NCBI RefSeq assembly: GCF_001045435.1
Contig: NZ_LFNG01000009.1
Coordinates: 62,001-126,000 of the forward strand
Direction of reading: 5' to 3'
Length of the DNA stretch: 64,000 bases
Source: Chryseobacterium koreense CCUG 49689
GTDB taxonomy: Bacteria; Bacteroidota; Bacteroidia; Flavobacteriales; Weeksellaceae
Under the pieces are notes generated by a model. It was not told where the DNA came from, searched no databases, and saw nothing but the letters and a program-made list of their open reading frames with translations. Positions 18,619 to 27,194 of the stretch are shown here, piece by piece (the first letter of the stretch is position 1; each line of letters opens with the position of its first letter). Position numbers and translations under genes: made by a program.

Positions 18619-21600
18619 ATGAAGAAGTTTAACGAATATAAAAACCTTGACTTAACCGCAGTTTCAGATCATATCATAAAATTCTGGAACCAAAACGAAA
18701 CCTTTAAAAAATCTGTGGAAATCCGCGAAGGACAACCGGAATTCGTATTCTATGAAGGACCGCCTTCTGCAAACGGAATGCCGGGAATCCACCACGTGAT
18801 GGCTCGTGCGATTAAAGATATTTTCTGCCGTTTCCAAACCCAAAACGGGAAAAAAGTTTTCCGAAAAGCAGGTTGGGATACCCACGGTTTGCCAATAGAA
18901 TTGGGCGTGGAGAAAGAATTGGGAATCACCAAAGAAGATATCGGCATAAAAATTTCGGTCGAGGATTACAACAAAGCTTGCCGCGAAGCGGTAATGCGTT
19001 ATACGGACGTTTGGAATGACCTTACCGAAAAAATAGGTTATTGGGTGGATCTGGAAAACCCATACATCACCTACGAACCGAAATATATGGAAACCGTTTG
19101 GTGGCTCCTGAAGCAGCTTTATGACAAAAATTTATTGTACAAAGGTTACACGATTCAGCCGTATTCGCCAAAAGCGGGAACCGGACTTTCTTCCCATGAA
19201 TTGAATCAGCCGGGAACTTACCGTGATGTTTCGGATACCACCGTTGTTGCGCAGTTTTCGATTAAGAAATTCTCAGAAAATCTAGCATCCAAACTTTCCG
19301 CTCTGCAACTCTCCAACACTCCTACGCAAATTCTTGCTTGGACCACCACTCCGTGGACTTTGCCTTCAAACACCGCACTTGCAGTGGGAAAAGACATTGA
19401 GTATGTTTTGGTGAAAACATTTAACCAATATACTTTTGAGCCGATTAATGTGATTTTGGCGGCTGTGCTTTTGGAGAAAAATTTCGGCAAAAAATATTTT
19501 CAAGGAACCGATGAAGATTTCGCAAACTACACTTCTGAAAACAAAACGATTCCTTACCAAATTTTGGCGGAATTCACCGGAGCAGATTTGGCCGGAACCG
19601 ATTATGAGCAATTGATTCCATGGTTTTTGCCGGCAGAAAATCCGGAAAAAGCATTCCGAGTAATTGTAGGAGATTTTGTGACCACTGAAGACGGAACCGG
19701 AATCGTGCACATTGCGCCGACTTTCGGTGCAGACGACAACCGAGTTGCACAGGAAAACGGAATCCCGCCGATGTTGGTGAAAGATTCCCATGACAACTTG
19801 GTTCCACTGGTGGACTTGACCGGAAAATTTTTGAAAGGCGACCAAGTTCCTGAAGTTTTCAGCGGAAAATACATTAAAAACGAATATTATGATGACGGAA
19901 CTGCTCCTGAGAAATCTTGGGATGTGGAATTGGCAATCCTTTTAAAAACAGAAAACAAGGCTTTCAAAGTTGAAAAATACGTGCACTCCTATCCGCACTG
20001 TTGGCGAACTGACAAACCTGTTTTGTATTATCCATTGGATTCTTGGTTCGTGAAAATGACTTCTGTGAGAAACCGTTTGGTGGAACTGAATGAAACCATC
20101 AACTGGAAACCGAAATCCACAGGTGAAGGAAGATTTGCAAACTGGCTGGAAAATGTAAACGATTGGAATCTTTCCCGATCAAGATATTGGGGAATTCCTT
20201 TGCCTATTTGGAGAAGCGAAGATTTGAAGGAGGAGAGAATTATTGGTTCGGTTGAAGAACTGATGACTGAAATGGAGAAATCCATCGAAAGCGGTTTTAT
20301 GGCGAAAAATCCTTTTGAAGGATTTGAAATCGGAAATATGTCCGAAGAAAATTACGCAAAGGTTGATTTGCACAAGAATTATGTGGATGAAATCATCCTG
20401 GTTTCAGATTCCGGAAAACCGATGAAGCGCGAAAGCGATTTGATTGATGTTTGGTTTGATTCCGGTTCAATGCCTTATGCACAATTGCATTATCCTTTTG
20501 AAAACAAGGAATTAATCGATGGCAGAAAGGCGTTTCCTGCCGATTTCATCGCAGAAGGAGTTGACCAGACCCGTGGTTGGTTTTATACGCTTCATGCGAT
20601 TGCCACGAGTGTTTTTGATTCCGTTGCCTATAAAAACGTAGTTTCGAATGGTTTGGTTCTGGACAAAAACGGCCAAAAAATGTCGAAACGTCTGGGAAAT
20701 GCAGTGGACCCTTTTGAAACTTTGAAAAAATACGGTCCGGATGCGACAAGATGGTACATGATATCCAATGCGAATCCTTGGGAAAACCTGAAATTCGACG
20801 TGGAAGGAATTGACGAAGTTCGCAGGAAATTCTTCGGAACACTTTATAATACCTATTCGTTTTTTGCGCTTTATGCAAATGTGGATGGATTTGATTATGC
20901 TGAAAAAGAGGTAGAAAACCGCCCGGAAATTGACCGGTGGATTCTCTCTGAACTCCATATTTTGGTAAAAGAGGCCACAGAATTTTATCAGGATTATGAA
21001 CCGACAAAAGTCGCGAGAGCCATCAATACTTTCGTTAATGACAATTTAAGCAACTGGTATGTAAGACTTTGCAGAAGACGTTTCTGGAAAGGCGATTACA
21101 CCGAAGATAAGATTTCGGCATACCAAACATTATATACCTGTTTGGAAACGGTGGCGAAACTTTCTGCACCTATTGCGCCATTCTTTATGGATCAGCTCTA
21201 TCAGGATTTGAATTCCGTAACCGGAAAAGATGCTGCCGAAAGTGTTCATTTGACAGACTTTCCGAAGGTTAATGAACAATTGATTGACCTGAATCTGGTC
21301 GAAAAAACGCATTTGGCACAAAGCATAACCTCGATGGTGTTTTCACTGAGGAAAAAAGAAAACATCAAAGTTCGGCAGCCACTGCAAAAAGTGATGATTC
21401 CGGTTTTGGATAAAAAAACGGAAGAGCAGATTTTGGCAGTTTCAGAACTCATCAAACAAGAAGTGAATGTGAAGGAATTGCAGTTGATCAACGCGGAAGA
21501 AGCGTCCCATTTAATTGTAAAACAGATCAAACCAAACTTCAAAACGCTTGGTGCGAAACTTGGAAAAGACATGAAAGCCGTTGCTGCAGAAATCAATGCG

Positions 21601-22026
21601 ATGACTTCAGACCAAATCGCAAATTTGGAAAAAGAAGGTGTGATGACTTTTTCCGGTCACGAAATCGCACTTGAAGATGTGGAAATCCTCACCAAAGATA
21701 TTCCGGGATGGACCGTGACCAGTGAAGGGAAAATCACTGTGGCATTAGATTTGACGATCACCGACGAATTAAAATCCGAAGGAATCGCCCGGGAATTCAT
21801 CAACAGAATCCAGAATTTGCGCAAAGAAAAAGATTTCGAATTAACTGACCGAATTGTAATCACTTTGGAAGAAAATTCACCATTTAGCAAAGAAATTATT
21901 AACAATACGCCATATATTTCAGAAGAAGTATTGTGCAATCAAATAGAATTTGTAAATTCACTGTCAATTTTTGACGAAATCGAGATTGATGAAGTAAAAT
22001 TTAAAGTTAACGTAGGAAAAGTTTAA
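18619..22026 (+). CDS. ileS: Isoleucyl-tRNA synthetase, long type with GIHH signature
   Basis: 1135 residues from ATG 18619 (a TTG nine bases upstream is in frame but less likely). It charges tRNA-Ile and edits valine. The class I core is complete: signature 1 at residues 56-59 reads GIHH where most IleRS read HxGH, and KMSKR is at 687-691. The editing domain (about 200-400), the WFDSG segment and the anticodon-binding domain (about 770-930) are present. A long C-terminal extension (about 930-1135; IREFINRIQNLRKEKDFELTDRI-like block) marks the eukaryote-like IleRS2 type. It is the first gene of a plus-strand run reaching lspA. Confidence 0.97.
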   Translation: MKKFNEYKNLDLTAVSDHIIKFWNQNETFKKSVEIREGQPEFVFYEGPPSANGMPGIHHVMARAIKDIFCRFQTQNGKKVFRKAGWDTHGLPIELGVEKELGITKEDIGIKISVEDYNKACREAVMRYTDVWNDLTEKIGYWVDLENPYITYEPKYMETVWWLLKQLYDKNLLYKGYTIQPYSPKAGTGLSSHELNQPGTYRDVSDTTVVAQFSIKKFSENLASKLSALQLSNTPTQILAWTTTPWTLPSNTALAVGKDIEYVLVKTFNQYTFEPINVILAAVLLEKNFGKKYFQGTDEDFANYTSENKTIPYQILAEFTGADLAGTDYEQLIPWFLPAENPEKAFRVIVGDFVTTEDGTGIVHIAPTFGADDNRVAQENGIPPMLVKDSHDNLVPLVDLTGKFLKGDQVPEVFSGKYIKNEYYDDGTAPEKSWDVELAILLKTENKAFKVEKYVHSYPHCWRTDKPVLYYPLDSWFVKMTSVRNRLVELNETINWKPKSTGEGRFANWLENVNDWNLSRSRYWGIPLPIWRSEDLKEERIIGSVEELMTEMEKSIESGFMAKNPFEGFEIGNMSEENYAKVDLHKNYVDEIILVSDSGKPMKRESDLIDVWFDSGSMPYAQLHYPFENKELIDGRKAFPADFIAEGVDQTRGWFYTLHAIATSVFDSVAYKNVVSNGLVLDKNGQKMSKRLGNAVDPFETLKKYGPDATRWYMISNANPWENLKFDVEGIDEVRRKFFGTLYNTYSFFALYANVDGFDYAEKEVENRPEIDRWILSELHILVKEATEFYQDYEPTKVARAINTFVNDNLSNWYVRLCRRRFWKGDYTEDKISAYQTLYTCLETVAKLSAPIAPFFMDQLYQDLNSVTGKDAAESVHLTDFPKVNEQLIDLNLVEKTHLAQSITSMVFSLRKKENIKVRQPLQKVMIPVLDKKTEEQILAVSELIKQEVNVKELQLINAEEASHLIVKQIKPNFKTLGAKLGKDMKAVAAEINAMTSDQIANLEKEGVMTFSGHEIALEDVEILTKDIPGWTVTSEGKITVALDLTITDELKSEGIAREFINRIQNLRKEKDFELTDRIVITLEENSPFSKEIINNTPYISEEVLCNQIEFVNSLSIFDEIEIDEVKFKVNVGKV

Positions 22027-22088
22027 CCATTGTTGAAAAGTACTAAGTTTTTAGATGGACTTGAACTTTTTGAACCAAATTAAAAATT

Positions 22089-22469
22089 ATGACTGAAGAC
22101 AGACAACGATACAGCGATGCTGATTTGCAGGAATTTAAGAAAGTGATTCTGGAAAAAATAGCCAAGGCAGAAAAAGATTTGATGCTCATTAATGAAAGTT
22201 TTTTGAACGACCAAAACAACGGAACCGACGATACTTCCCCGACTTTTAAGGCATTCGAGGAAGGGGCGGAAACCCTGAGTAAGGAACAAAACGCCATTCT
22301 AGCCGGAAGACAGGAAAAGTTTCTGCGTGACCTGAAAAACGCATTAATCCGCATCGAAAATAAAACCTACGGAATCTGCCGAGTCACCGGGAAACTCATT
22401 CCGAAAGAAAGACTCATGGCTGTTCCGCACGCTACTTTGAGTATTGAGGCGAAGAATATGCAGCGATAA
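22089..22469 (+). CDS. TraR/DksA family regulator lacking most zinc cysteines
   Basis: 126 residues. An N-terminal coiled coil (about 5-45) contains the acidic DD motif region (NGTDDTSPTFKAFEEG). A C-terminal zinc-finger-like block follows (YGICRVTGKLIPKERLMAVPHAT). DksA proteins bind the RNA polymerase secondary channel with ppGpp and modulate rRNA and stress promoters. The usual CxxC-x17-CxxC is reduced here to a single Cys (ICRVTG and VPHAT replace the CxxC pairs), so zinc is probably not bound. It lies 62 bases after ileS. Confidence 0.85.
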   Translation: MTEDRQRYSDADLQEFKKVILEKIAKAEKDLMLINESFLNDQNNGTDDTSPTFKAFEEGAETLSKEQNAILAGRQEKFLRDLKNALIRIENKTYGICRVTGKLIPKERLMAVPHATLSIEAKNMQR

Positions 22470-22563
22470 ATTCGTTTAGTGTACCCATTGAAATGTGCAT
22501 TGTATAAGGTGTTCCTAAAAATACGTTATGCTTTGTACATTTTACTTTTTAGCCATTTAAATA

Positions 22564-22806
22564 ATGAATACGATACTCATCATTTTGGCGGTCCTCGTGA
22601 TCTTCGCTTATTTTTTCCGAAAAGAAATTAAAGAAAAAGTTTTGCCGGATGAAGAAAAGAATTACACGATAGACGACAAATTCAATTCCGAAAAGATTTC
22701 CAGACAGAAGGAAATCGACCAATTGCTGAGCAAAATGGGAGAAAACGGCATCGATGATTTGTCGGAAAAGGATCGGAAAAGGTTGGATGAGTTATCGAAA
22801 AAATAA
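22564..22806 (+). CDS. Small membrane-anchored protein with DUF6576-like tail
   Basis: 80 residues: one N-terminal helix (about 3-18), then a charged cytoplasmic part. The end (ISRQKEIDQLLSKMGENGIDDLSEKDRKRLDELSKK region) matches the short DUF6576-type motif also found at the C-terminus of flavobacterial rhomboid proteases. The function is unknown. It lies in the ileS-to-lspA run, before a strong hairpin. Confidence 0.6.
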   Translation: MNTILIILAVLVIFAYFFRKEIKEKVLPDEEKNYTIDDKFNSEKISRQKEIDQLLSKMGENGIDDLSEKDRKRLDELSKK

Positions 22807-22818
22807 GAATAAGTCATA

Positions 22819-22851
22819 AGCGTTGTTAAGGCTTTGAGCCTTAACAACGCT
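22819..22851. repeat. Perfect 15-bp inverted repeat between two small genes
   Basis: Arms AGCGTTGTTAAGGCT (22819-22833) and AGCCTTAACAACGCT (22837-22851) are exact reverse complements with a 3-base loop. No T-run follows on either strand; six C follow on the plus strand. It could be an RNA hairpin controlling the small genes, or a dispersed repeat. Confidence 0.7.
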
Positions 22852-22869
22852 CCCCCCAAAAAAAATAAA

Positions 22870-23028
22870 ATGGAATCAATCATCGTTCACCCCAAAAACC
22901 AAATGGAACTCAATGCGCTGAAAAGCACCTTGAAGGAAATGGGCATTAAAATTGAAAAATTTCACACCCGGAATTCCAAAACTGAAATCAAACCTTCTGT
23001 AAAAAAAGAAACCAAACCTAAAAAATAG
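22870..23028 (+). CDS. DUF2683 family small protein
   Basis: 52 residues from ATG 22870. The first 30 (ESIIVHPKNQMELNALKSTL, then KEMGIKIEKF) match DUF2683, small antitoxin-like proteins of Bacteroidota. The tail is lysine-rich. No toxin partner of recognisable type is adjacent: the neighbours are the DUF6576-like gene and lspA. An in-frame TTG at 22834 falls inside the hairpin and is not used. A DNA-binding or antitoxin role would be inference only. Confidence 0.6.
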   Translation: MESIIVHPKNQMELNALKSTLKEMGIKIEKFHTRNSKTEIKPSVKKETKPKK

Positions 23029-23042
23029 AAACGGAAAAAGAC

Positions 23043-23080
23043 CGTGGAGACGCAGGATGAAAATCTCTGATCTCCACGCT
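23043..23080. repeat. Hairpin upstream of lspA
   Basis: CGTGGAGA and TCTCCACG form an 8-bp inverted repeat around a loop of about 20 bases, directly before lspA. No T-run follows. It could shape translation of lspA; no known class was recognised. Confidence 0.35.
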
Positions 23081-23099
23081 CATCATCTCCAAGCTCATC

Positions 23100-23747
23100 A
23101 TGAAGAAAATCGCACTCATCACCTTGCTCATCCTTTTTATCGACCAGGCTTCTAAATTCTACATCAAAACCCATTTCCAGTTGGGAGAAAGTGTTCCCGT
23201 TTTGGGACAGGACTGGTTCCGGCTCACTTTCGTGGAAAATCCGGGAATGGCTTATGGATTCCATTTCGGGGGATTAATCGGGAAGTATTTTCTGGTGATT
23301 GTGAGGCTCTGTTTAATTGGCGGAATGATCTATCTTTTCAGAAAGTGGCTAAAAGAGGGAATTCACAGCAACTACCTTTTGATTCCCATGGCGATGATTT
23401 TAGCCGGTGCCATCGGAAATTTAATTGATGGAATGTTTTATGGATTGATTTTCGACAGCGGAAGTGTTTACGAAGAGAGTATCCAGCGATGGATCGATTA
23501 CGGAGGAGTTTCCAAAGTGGTTCCGTTTGGCGAAGGATATTCATCTTTTATGAAAGGCTGCGTAGTGGATATGCTGCATTTCCCGCTTGTGAACTGGAAT
23601 GTTCCTGAAAACTTCCCGCTGATTGGCGGAAAGCACATTGAGTTCTTCAAATATATTTTCAACGTGGCGGATTCCGCAATTACAGTCGGCGCAGCTTTAC
23701 TGTTGATTTTCAGGAAGAAGGCTTTTCCACATGGATTGGAATTTTAG
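23100..23747 (+). CDS. lspA: Lipoprotein signal peptidase (signal peptidase II)
   Basis: 215 residues. It is an inner-membrane aspartyl protease that removes signal peptides from diacylglyceryl-prolipoproteins. The catalytic aspartates lie in NLIDGMFYG and NVADSAITVG, with family motifs DQASKFYIK near residue 12 and NPGMAYGF near 50. The protein is about 50 residues longer than the enterobacterial enzyme because of an insertion between the catalytic blocks (about 110-175), a common feature in Bacteroidota. Many lipoproteins in this window would be its substrates. Confidence 0.95.
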   Translation: MKKIALITLLILFIDQASKFYIKTHFQLGESVPVLGQDWFRLTFVENPGMAYGFHFGGLIGKYFLVIVRLCLIGGMIYLFRKWLKEGIHSNYLLIPMAMILAGAIGNLIDGMFYGLIFDSGSVYEESIQRWIDYGGVSKVVPFGEGYSSFMKGCVVDMLHFPLVNWNVPENFPLIGGKHIEFFKYIFNVADSAITVGAALLLIFRKKAFPHGLEF

Positions 23748-23760
23748 TTCATAGAATAAA

Positions 23761-23802
23761 GAGCATAGAGCATAGAGCATAGAGCATAGAGCATAGAGCA
23801 TA
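23761..23802. repeat. Tandem heptamer repeat, six copies
   Basis: GAGCATA is repeated six times without mismatch, ending 20 bases before the ATG of the SanA-like gene. Seven is not a multiple of three and the run holds stop codons, so it is not coding. Its position in the promoter/leader makes copy-number change a possible expression switch. Confidence 0.85.
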
Positions 23803-23822
23803 GACGAAATTAGTAAGTGCTG

Positions 23823-24464
23823 ATGAAAGTTTTAAAAAAAATAACCTTCCTATTCCTGATACTTTTTGTGTTAGGAATTTTTTCTGTTTGGTTGGCCAAC
23901 TTGACGGTTACCAAAAGTACCGCGAAATATGTCACTGCTGACCTCTCAAAACTTGGCGATCAAAAAGTGGGTCTGGTTTTGGGAACCAGCGAAAAAACCG
24001 GCAGAGGATACACCAATTACTATTTCAAATACCGCATCGACGCCGCCGAAAAACTCTATAAATCTGGAAAAGTGAAATACCTGATCGTAAGCGGCGACAA
24101 TTCCCAAAAGAATTATAACGAGCCGGAAGATATGATGAACGCGCTCATTGCGCGCGGAATTCCGAAGGATAAAATCTACCAGGATTTTGCTGGTTTCCGT
24201 ACTTTGGATTCGGTGCTTCGGGCCGAAAAAATTTTCGGGCAAAAATCCTTCATCATCGTTTCTCAAAAATTCCACAATGAAAGAGCAGTTTATCTTGCAC
24301 GAAAAAACAATATCCAAGCTTATGGCTTCAATGCTGAAGACGTGAAAAAAATGGGCGGCCTGAAAACCAAAACCCGCGAATATTTAGCCAGGGTAAAGGT
24401 TTTTGTGGATTTGCTTTTCGAAGTGGATCCCAAGTTTGGTGGGGAAAAGGTTATGATTCCTTAA
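23823..24464 (+). CDS. sanA: SanA/YdcF-like DUF218 membrane protein
   Basis: 213 residues from ATG 23823; an in-frame GTG at 23817 is possible. One N-terminal helix (about 8-28) is followed by a DUF218 domain with GLVLGTSEKTGRG, KYLIVSGDNSQKNYNEPEDM and FIIVSQKFHNERA. This matches the SanA group (vancomycin exclusion at high temperature in E. coli), proteins of the periplasmic side of the inner membrane that affect envelope permeability. The exact reaction is unknown. It follows lspA after a tandem heptamer repeat. Confidence 0.85.
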   Translation: MKVLKKITFLFLILFVLGIFSVWLANLTVTKSTAKYVTADLSKLGDQKVGLVLGTSEKTGRGYTNYYFKYRIDAAEKLYKSGKVKYLIVSGDNSQKNYNEPEDMMNALIARGIPKDKIYQDFAGFRTLDSVLRAEKIFGQKSFIIVSQKFHNERAVYLARKNNIQAYGFNAEDVKKMGGLKTKTREYLARVKVFVDLLFEVDPKFGGEKVMIP

Positions 24465-24487
24465 TACGAATGATTACTTTTCCCATT

Positions 24488-25183
24488 TCACTCACACGCC
24501 TTCCAAACAGAATCATTCTCCGGAACCGGAGCGATAATTTCAAGATTTTCTTTGGTTACAGGATGCACAAACTCCAACTTTCTGGCATGAAGGTGGATTC
24601 CGCCATCTGGATTGGAACGTGCGGAACCGTATTTTAAATCGCCTTTAATGGGAACCCCAATTTTGGACAACTGCGCACGAATCTGGTGATGTCGACCGGT
24701 TTCCAAATCGATTTCCAATAATTGAAAATTATCCAACTCTTTAATTATCTGATAATTGAGAATAGATTCCTTCGCTCCCGGTGAGGGTTTCGGAAAAACG
24801 GTCGCTTTGTTGGTCTTTTCATTTTTCTGCAGATAATGAGTCAAACGCTGGTTTTGCGGAATCATTTCCTTTGGGACAATTGCCCAATACGTTTTCCTGA
24901 TTTCCCGGTTTTTCACCATCTGCGTCAATCTCGAAAGCGCTTTTGAAGTTTTGGCATAAATCACCAATCCGGAAGTTGGCCGGTCAATCCTGTGAACCAA
25001 ACCAAGGAATACGTTTCCTGGTTTTTGATCACGTTTTTTGATGAAATCCTTGATCAGCTCCAGCAGTGAAAAATCGCCGGTCTTATCACCTTGCACGAGT
25101 TGCCCCACTTTCTTATTGATGACGATGAGGTGGTTGTCTTCAAAAACGATTTGTGATTCGGTGAAGTTTCGGGATTCCTGCAT
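24488..25183 (-). CDS. RluA-family RNA pseudouridine synthase
   Basis: 231 residues without an S4 domain. The catalytic motif HRIDRPTSGLVIYAKT (Asp of HRxDxxTSG) is at about residues 65-80, with the later conserved blocks ETGRHHQIRAQL and GDLKYG. It isomerises uridine in rRNA or tRNA. The small size and missing S4 domain fit the TruC/RluA-like group; the target site cannot be read from sequence. The stop is convergent with the sanA-like gene, 23 bases away. Confidence 0.92.
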   Translation of the reverse strand: MQESRNFTESQIVFEDNHLIVINKKVGQLVQGDKTGDFSLLELIKDFIKKRDQKPGNVFLGLVHRIDRPTSGLVIYAKTSKALSRLTQMVKNREIRKTYWAIVPKEMIPQNQRLTHYLQKNEKTNKATVFPKPSPGAKESILNYQIIKELDNFQLLEIDLETGRHHQIRAQLSKIGVPIKGDLKYGSARSNPDGGIHLHARKLEFVHPVTKENLEIIAPVPENDSVWKACE

Positions 25184-25270
25184 GGATGAATTTTATGGCC
25201 TCAAAATTACGCTAAAAATTAAACTTTGGAAAATAGGTGACCTTGACATTTCTTTTAAAAAAAAACCGTA

Positions 25271-25777
25271 TCAATATAGCTTTTCAAAGAAAAACTTCTG
25301 CGAGTCGAAAGCAATTTCTTCCACATTGATTTCGGATTTTTTGATCCAGACCGTTTCCGAGATTTCTGACAATTCCAGTTTTACTTCGAACTTTTCAGCA
25401 ACCTCATATTCGTAAAAAAGGTCTAAAGTGTGGTAAGGAATGTTTTTGTATAGATAGATATTGGGCAAGCTTGCCAAATATTTGAGTTGGGAAACGTCAA
25501 CACTAATTTTCATTTCCTCAAAAAGTTCACGCACACAGGTTTGTTCGGCATTTTCTTTCGGATCCACAAATCCTCCCGCTAAATCTAATTTTCCTTTTCG
25601 CGGTTCCTGATTTCTTCTGGTGAAAAGGATTTCATTGCCACAGCGGATTACCACTGCAACCGCACCTGCAACATTATGAAACAATACGTAGTCGCAATTA
25701 GAGCAGCTCCATTTCTTTTCGCCATCCCAGATCAGGGTTTTATGTCCGCATTTTGGGCAAAATTTCAGATCATCCAT
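25271..25777 (-). CDS. NUDIX hydrolase with N-terminal zinc ribbon
   Basis: 168 residues from ATG 25777. A zinc ribbon (FCPKCGHKT, WSCSNCDYV) precedes a Nudix box GFVDPKENAEQTCVRELFEE, which has all catalytic Glu residues of Gx5Ex7REUxEExGU (the final Gly is Met). This arrangement resembles NADH pyrophosphatase-like or nucleotide-sugar hydrolases. The start overlaps the xerD stop by eight bases (ATGGATGA), which suggests coupling. An ORF start at 25831 would run deep into xerD and is rejected. Confidence 0.9.
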   Translation of the reverse strand: MDDLKFCPKCGHKTLIWDGEKKWSCSNCDYVLFHNVAGAVAVVIRCGNEILFTRRNQEPRKGKLDLAGGFVDPKENAEQTCVRELFEEMKISVDVSQLKYLASLPNIYLYKNIPYHTLDLFYEYEVAEKFEVKLELSEISETVWIKKSEINVEEIAFDSQKFFFEKLY

Positions 25778-26684
25778 TCGCAACTCGGTTTCGCGGGTGG
25801 TAATTGATAATAACATCCCGAAGTTCTTCATTTTTCAAATGGGTGTAAATTTCTGTGGTGGCAATGCTGGAATGACCCAACATTTCCTGAATATATCTCA
25901 AATCTGCCCCATTTTGCAAAAGATGTGTAGCAAAGGAATGTCTGAAAGTGTGTGGCGAAATCTTCTTGCTGATGCCCGCTTTTTCGGCCAGTTCTTTGAT
26001 GATGATAAAGACAATAACCCTTGACATGGCCGAGCCGCGGCTATTTAGAAAAAGGATGTCTTCAAAGCGTTTGTTGATCTTGTTTTTCATCCGAACATCC
26101 CGGATAAAATCCTTGATCAGTTTTGCGGTAAATTCAGCCAGCGGAACAAATCTGGTTTTATCGCCTTTTCCATCAATTTTTATGTAAAGTTCTTTAAAAT
26201 TGATATTAGAAATCCGCATATCGATCAATTCGGAAACCCGCAAACCGCATCCGTACAGGACTTCTATCATGCAGTGGTTCCTTTTACCCAGATCAGTGGA
26301 AACATCAATGGCGTTGATGATCCTTTCCACATCGTGAAAACTAAGGGTATCTGGAAGGTAAAGCCCCAGTTTCGGGCCTTCCAGCAAAGTGGAAGGATTA
26401 TCTTCCCGTATTTCATCTTCGGAAAGATAGTTGAAGAATGCTTTGATGGACGAAATCCATCTCGCCTGAGTGCGTTCGCTGAATTTTTGCTTCGAAAGCT
26501 GGAACAGGTATTCCTGGATATTTTCATAAGAAATATGAAGCGGACCGGTGTTTTCCAGATCCCGTTCGGAGTAATCACGGAGCTTTTTGATATCCCGTAG
26601 ATAAGCATCAAGTGTGTTTTCAGAAAAGTTTCGTTCGAACTTCAGAAAATTCTCAAAGTCTTTAATTTTTTCATCCCAAGTCAT
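25770..26684 (-). CDS. xerD: Site-specific tyrosine recombinase XerD
   Basis: 304 residues. The N-terminal SAM-like core-binding domain (about 1-95) is followed by the catalytic domain with Arg in GLRVSELIDM, HxxR in HTFRHSFATHLL, GHSSIATTEIYTH (His and nucleophilic Tyr) and the IDGKGDKTRFVPL beta-hairpin Lys. XerD with XerC resolves chromosome dimers at dif during division. Length and motifs suggest the housekeeping enzyme rather than an integrase, and there are no attachment sites or mobile genes nearby. Confidence 0.93.
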   Translation of the reverse strand: MTWDEKIKDFENFLKFERNFSENTLDAYLRDIKKLRDYSERDLENTGPLHISYENIQEYLFQLSKQKFSERTQARWISSIKAFFNYLSEDEIREDNPSTLLEGPKLGLYLPDTLSFHDVERIINAIDVSTDLGKRNHCMIEVLYGCGLRVSELIDMRISNINFKELYIKIDGKGDKTRFVPLAEFTAKLIKDFIRDVRMKNKINKRFEDILFLNSRGSAMSRVIVFIIIKELAEKAGISKKISPHTFRHSFATHLLQNGADLRYIQEMLGHSSIATTEIYTHLKNEELRDVIINYHPRNRVANG

Positions 26685-26717
26685 TTTGTGTGTTTTTAAT
26701 GGTTTTATGTCAAGTTT

Positions 26718-27143
26718 CTAGGTCAAGTCTTCATTAGATATTTTCAGTATTTCAATTCCATGATTTTTAAGAAATGCTATTCCGTCATTGTCAGAATATT
26801 CATCCACATAAACTATTTTCTTGATTCCGGCCTGCAAAACGAGCTTGCTGCATTCCTTGCAAGGCGAAAGGGTGAGATAAAGCGTGGCGTCTCTGGCGGA
26901 TTGGGTGGATCCTGCCAATTTCAAAATGGCGTTGGCTTCTGCGTGCAAAACGTACCAATGGGTTTTTCCGGCATCATCTTCGCAACAATTTTCGAATCCG
27001 GAAGGTGTTCCATTGTAACCGTCGGAAATAATCATTCGGTCTTTCACGATCAGTGCTCCCACTTGCCGCCTTTTGCAATAGGACAGTTTTGCCCATTCCT
27101 TCGCCATTTTCAGATACGCGATGTCAAACTTGGTGATGATCAT
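26718..27143 (-). CDS. dCMP deaminase family protein (ComEB-like)
   Basis: 141 residues. The zinc site is complete: LHAEANAIL (His and catalytic Glu) and SPCKECSKLV (two Cys). KRRQVGALIVKDRMIISDGYNGTPSG is the substrate-loop pattern of dCMP deaminases. It converts dCMP to dUMP for thymidylate synthesis; some homologues are annotated ComEB. It is 33 bases upstream of xerD on the same strand. Confidence 0.92.
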   Translation of the reverse strand: MIITKFDIAYLKMAKEWAKLSYCKRRQVGALIVKDRMIISDGYNGTPSGFENCCEDDAGKTHWYVLHAEANAILKLAGSTQSARDATLYLTLSPCKECSKLVLQAGIKKIVYVDEYSDNDGIAFLKNHGIEILKISNEDLT

Positions 27144-27194
27144 TAATCTTCGGGTATAAATTAAATCTACATGTTTCCATTTTTTATCGATGCT

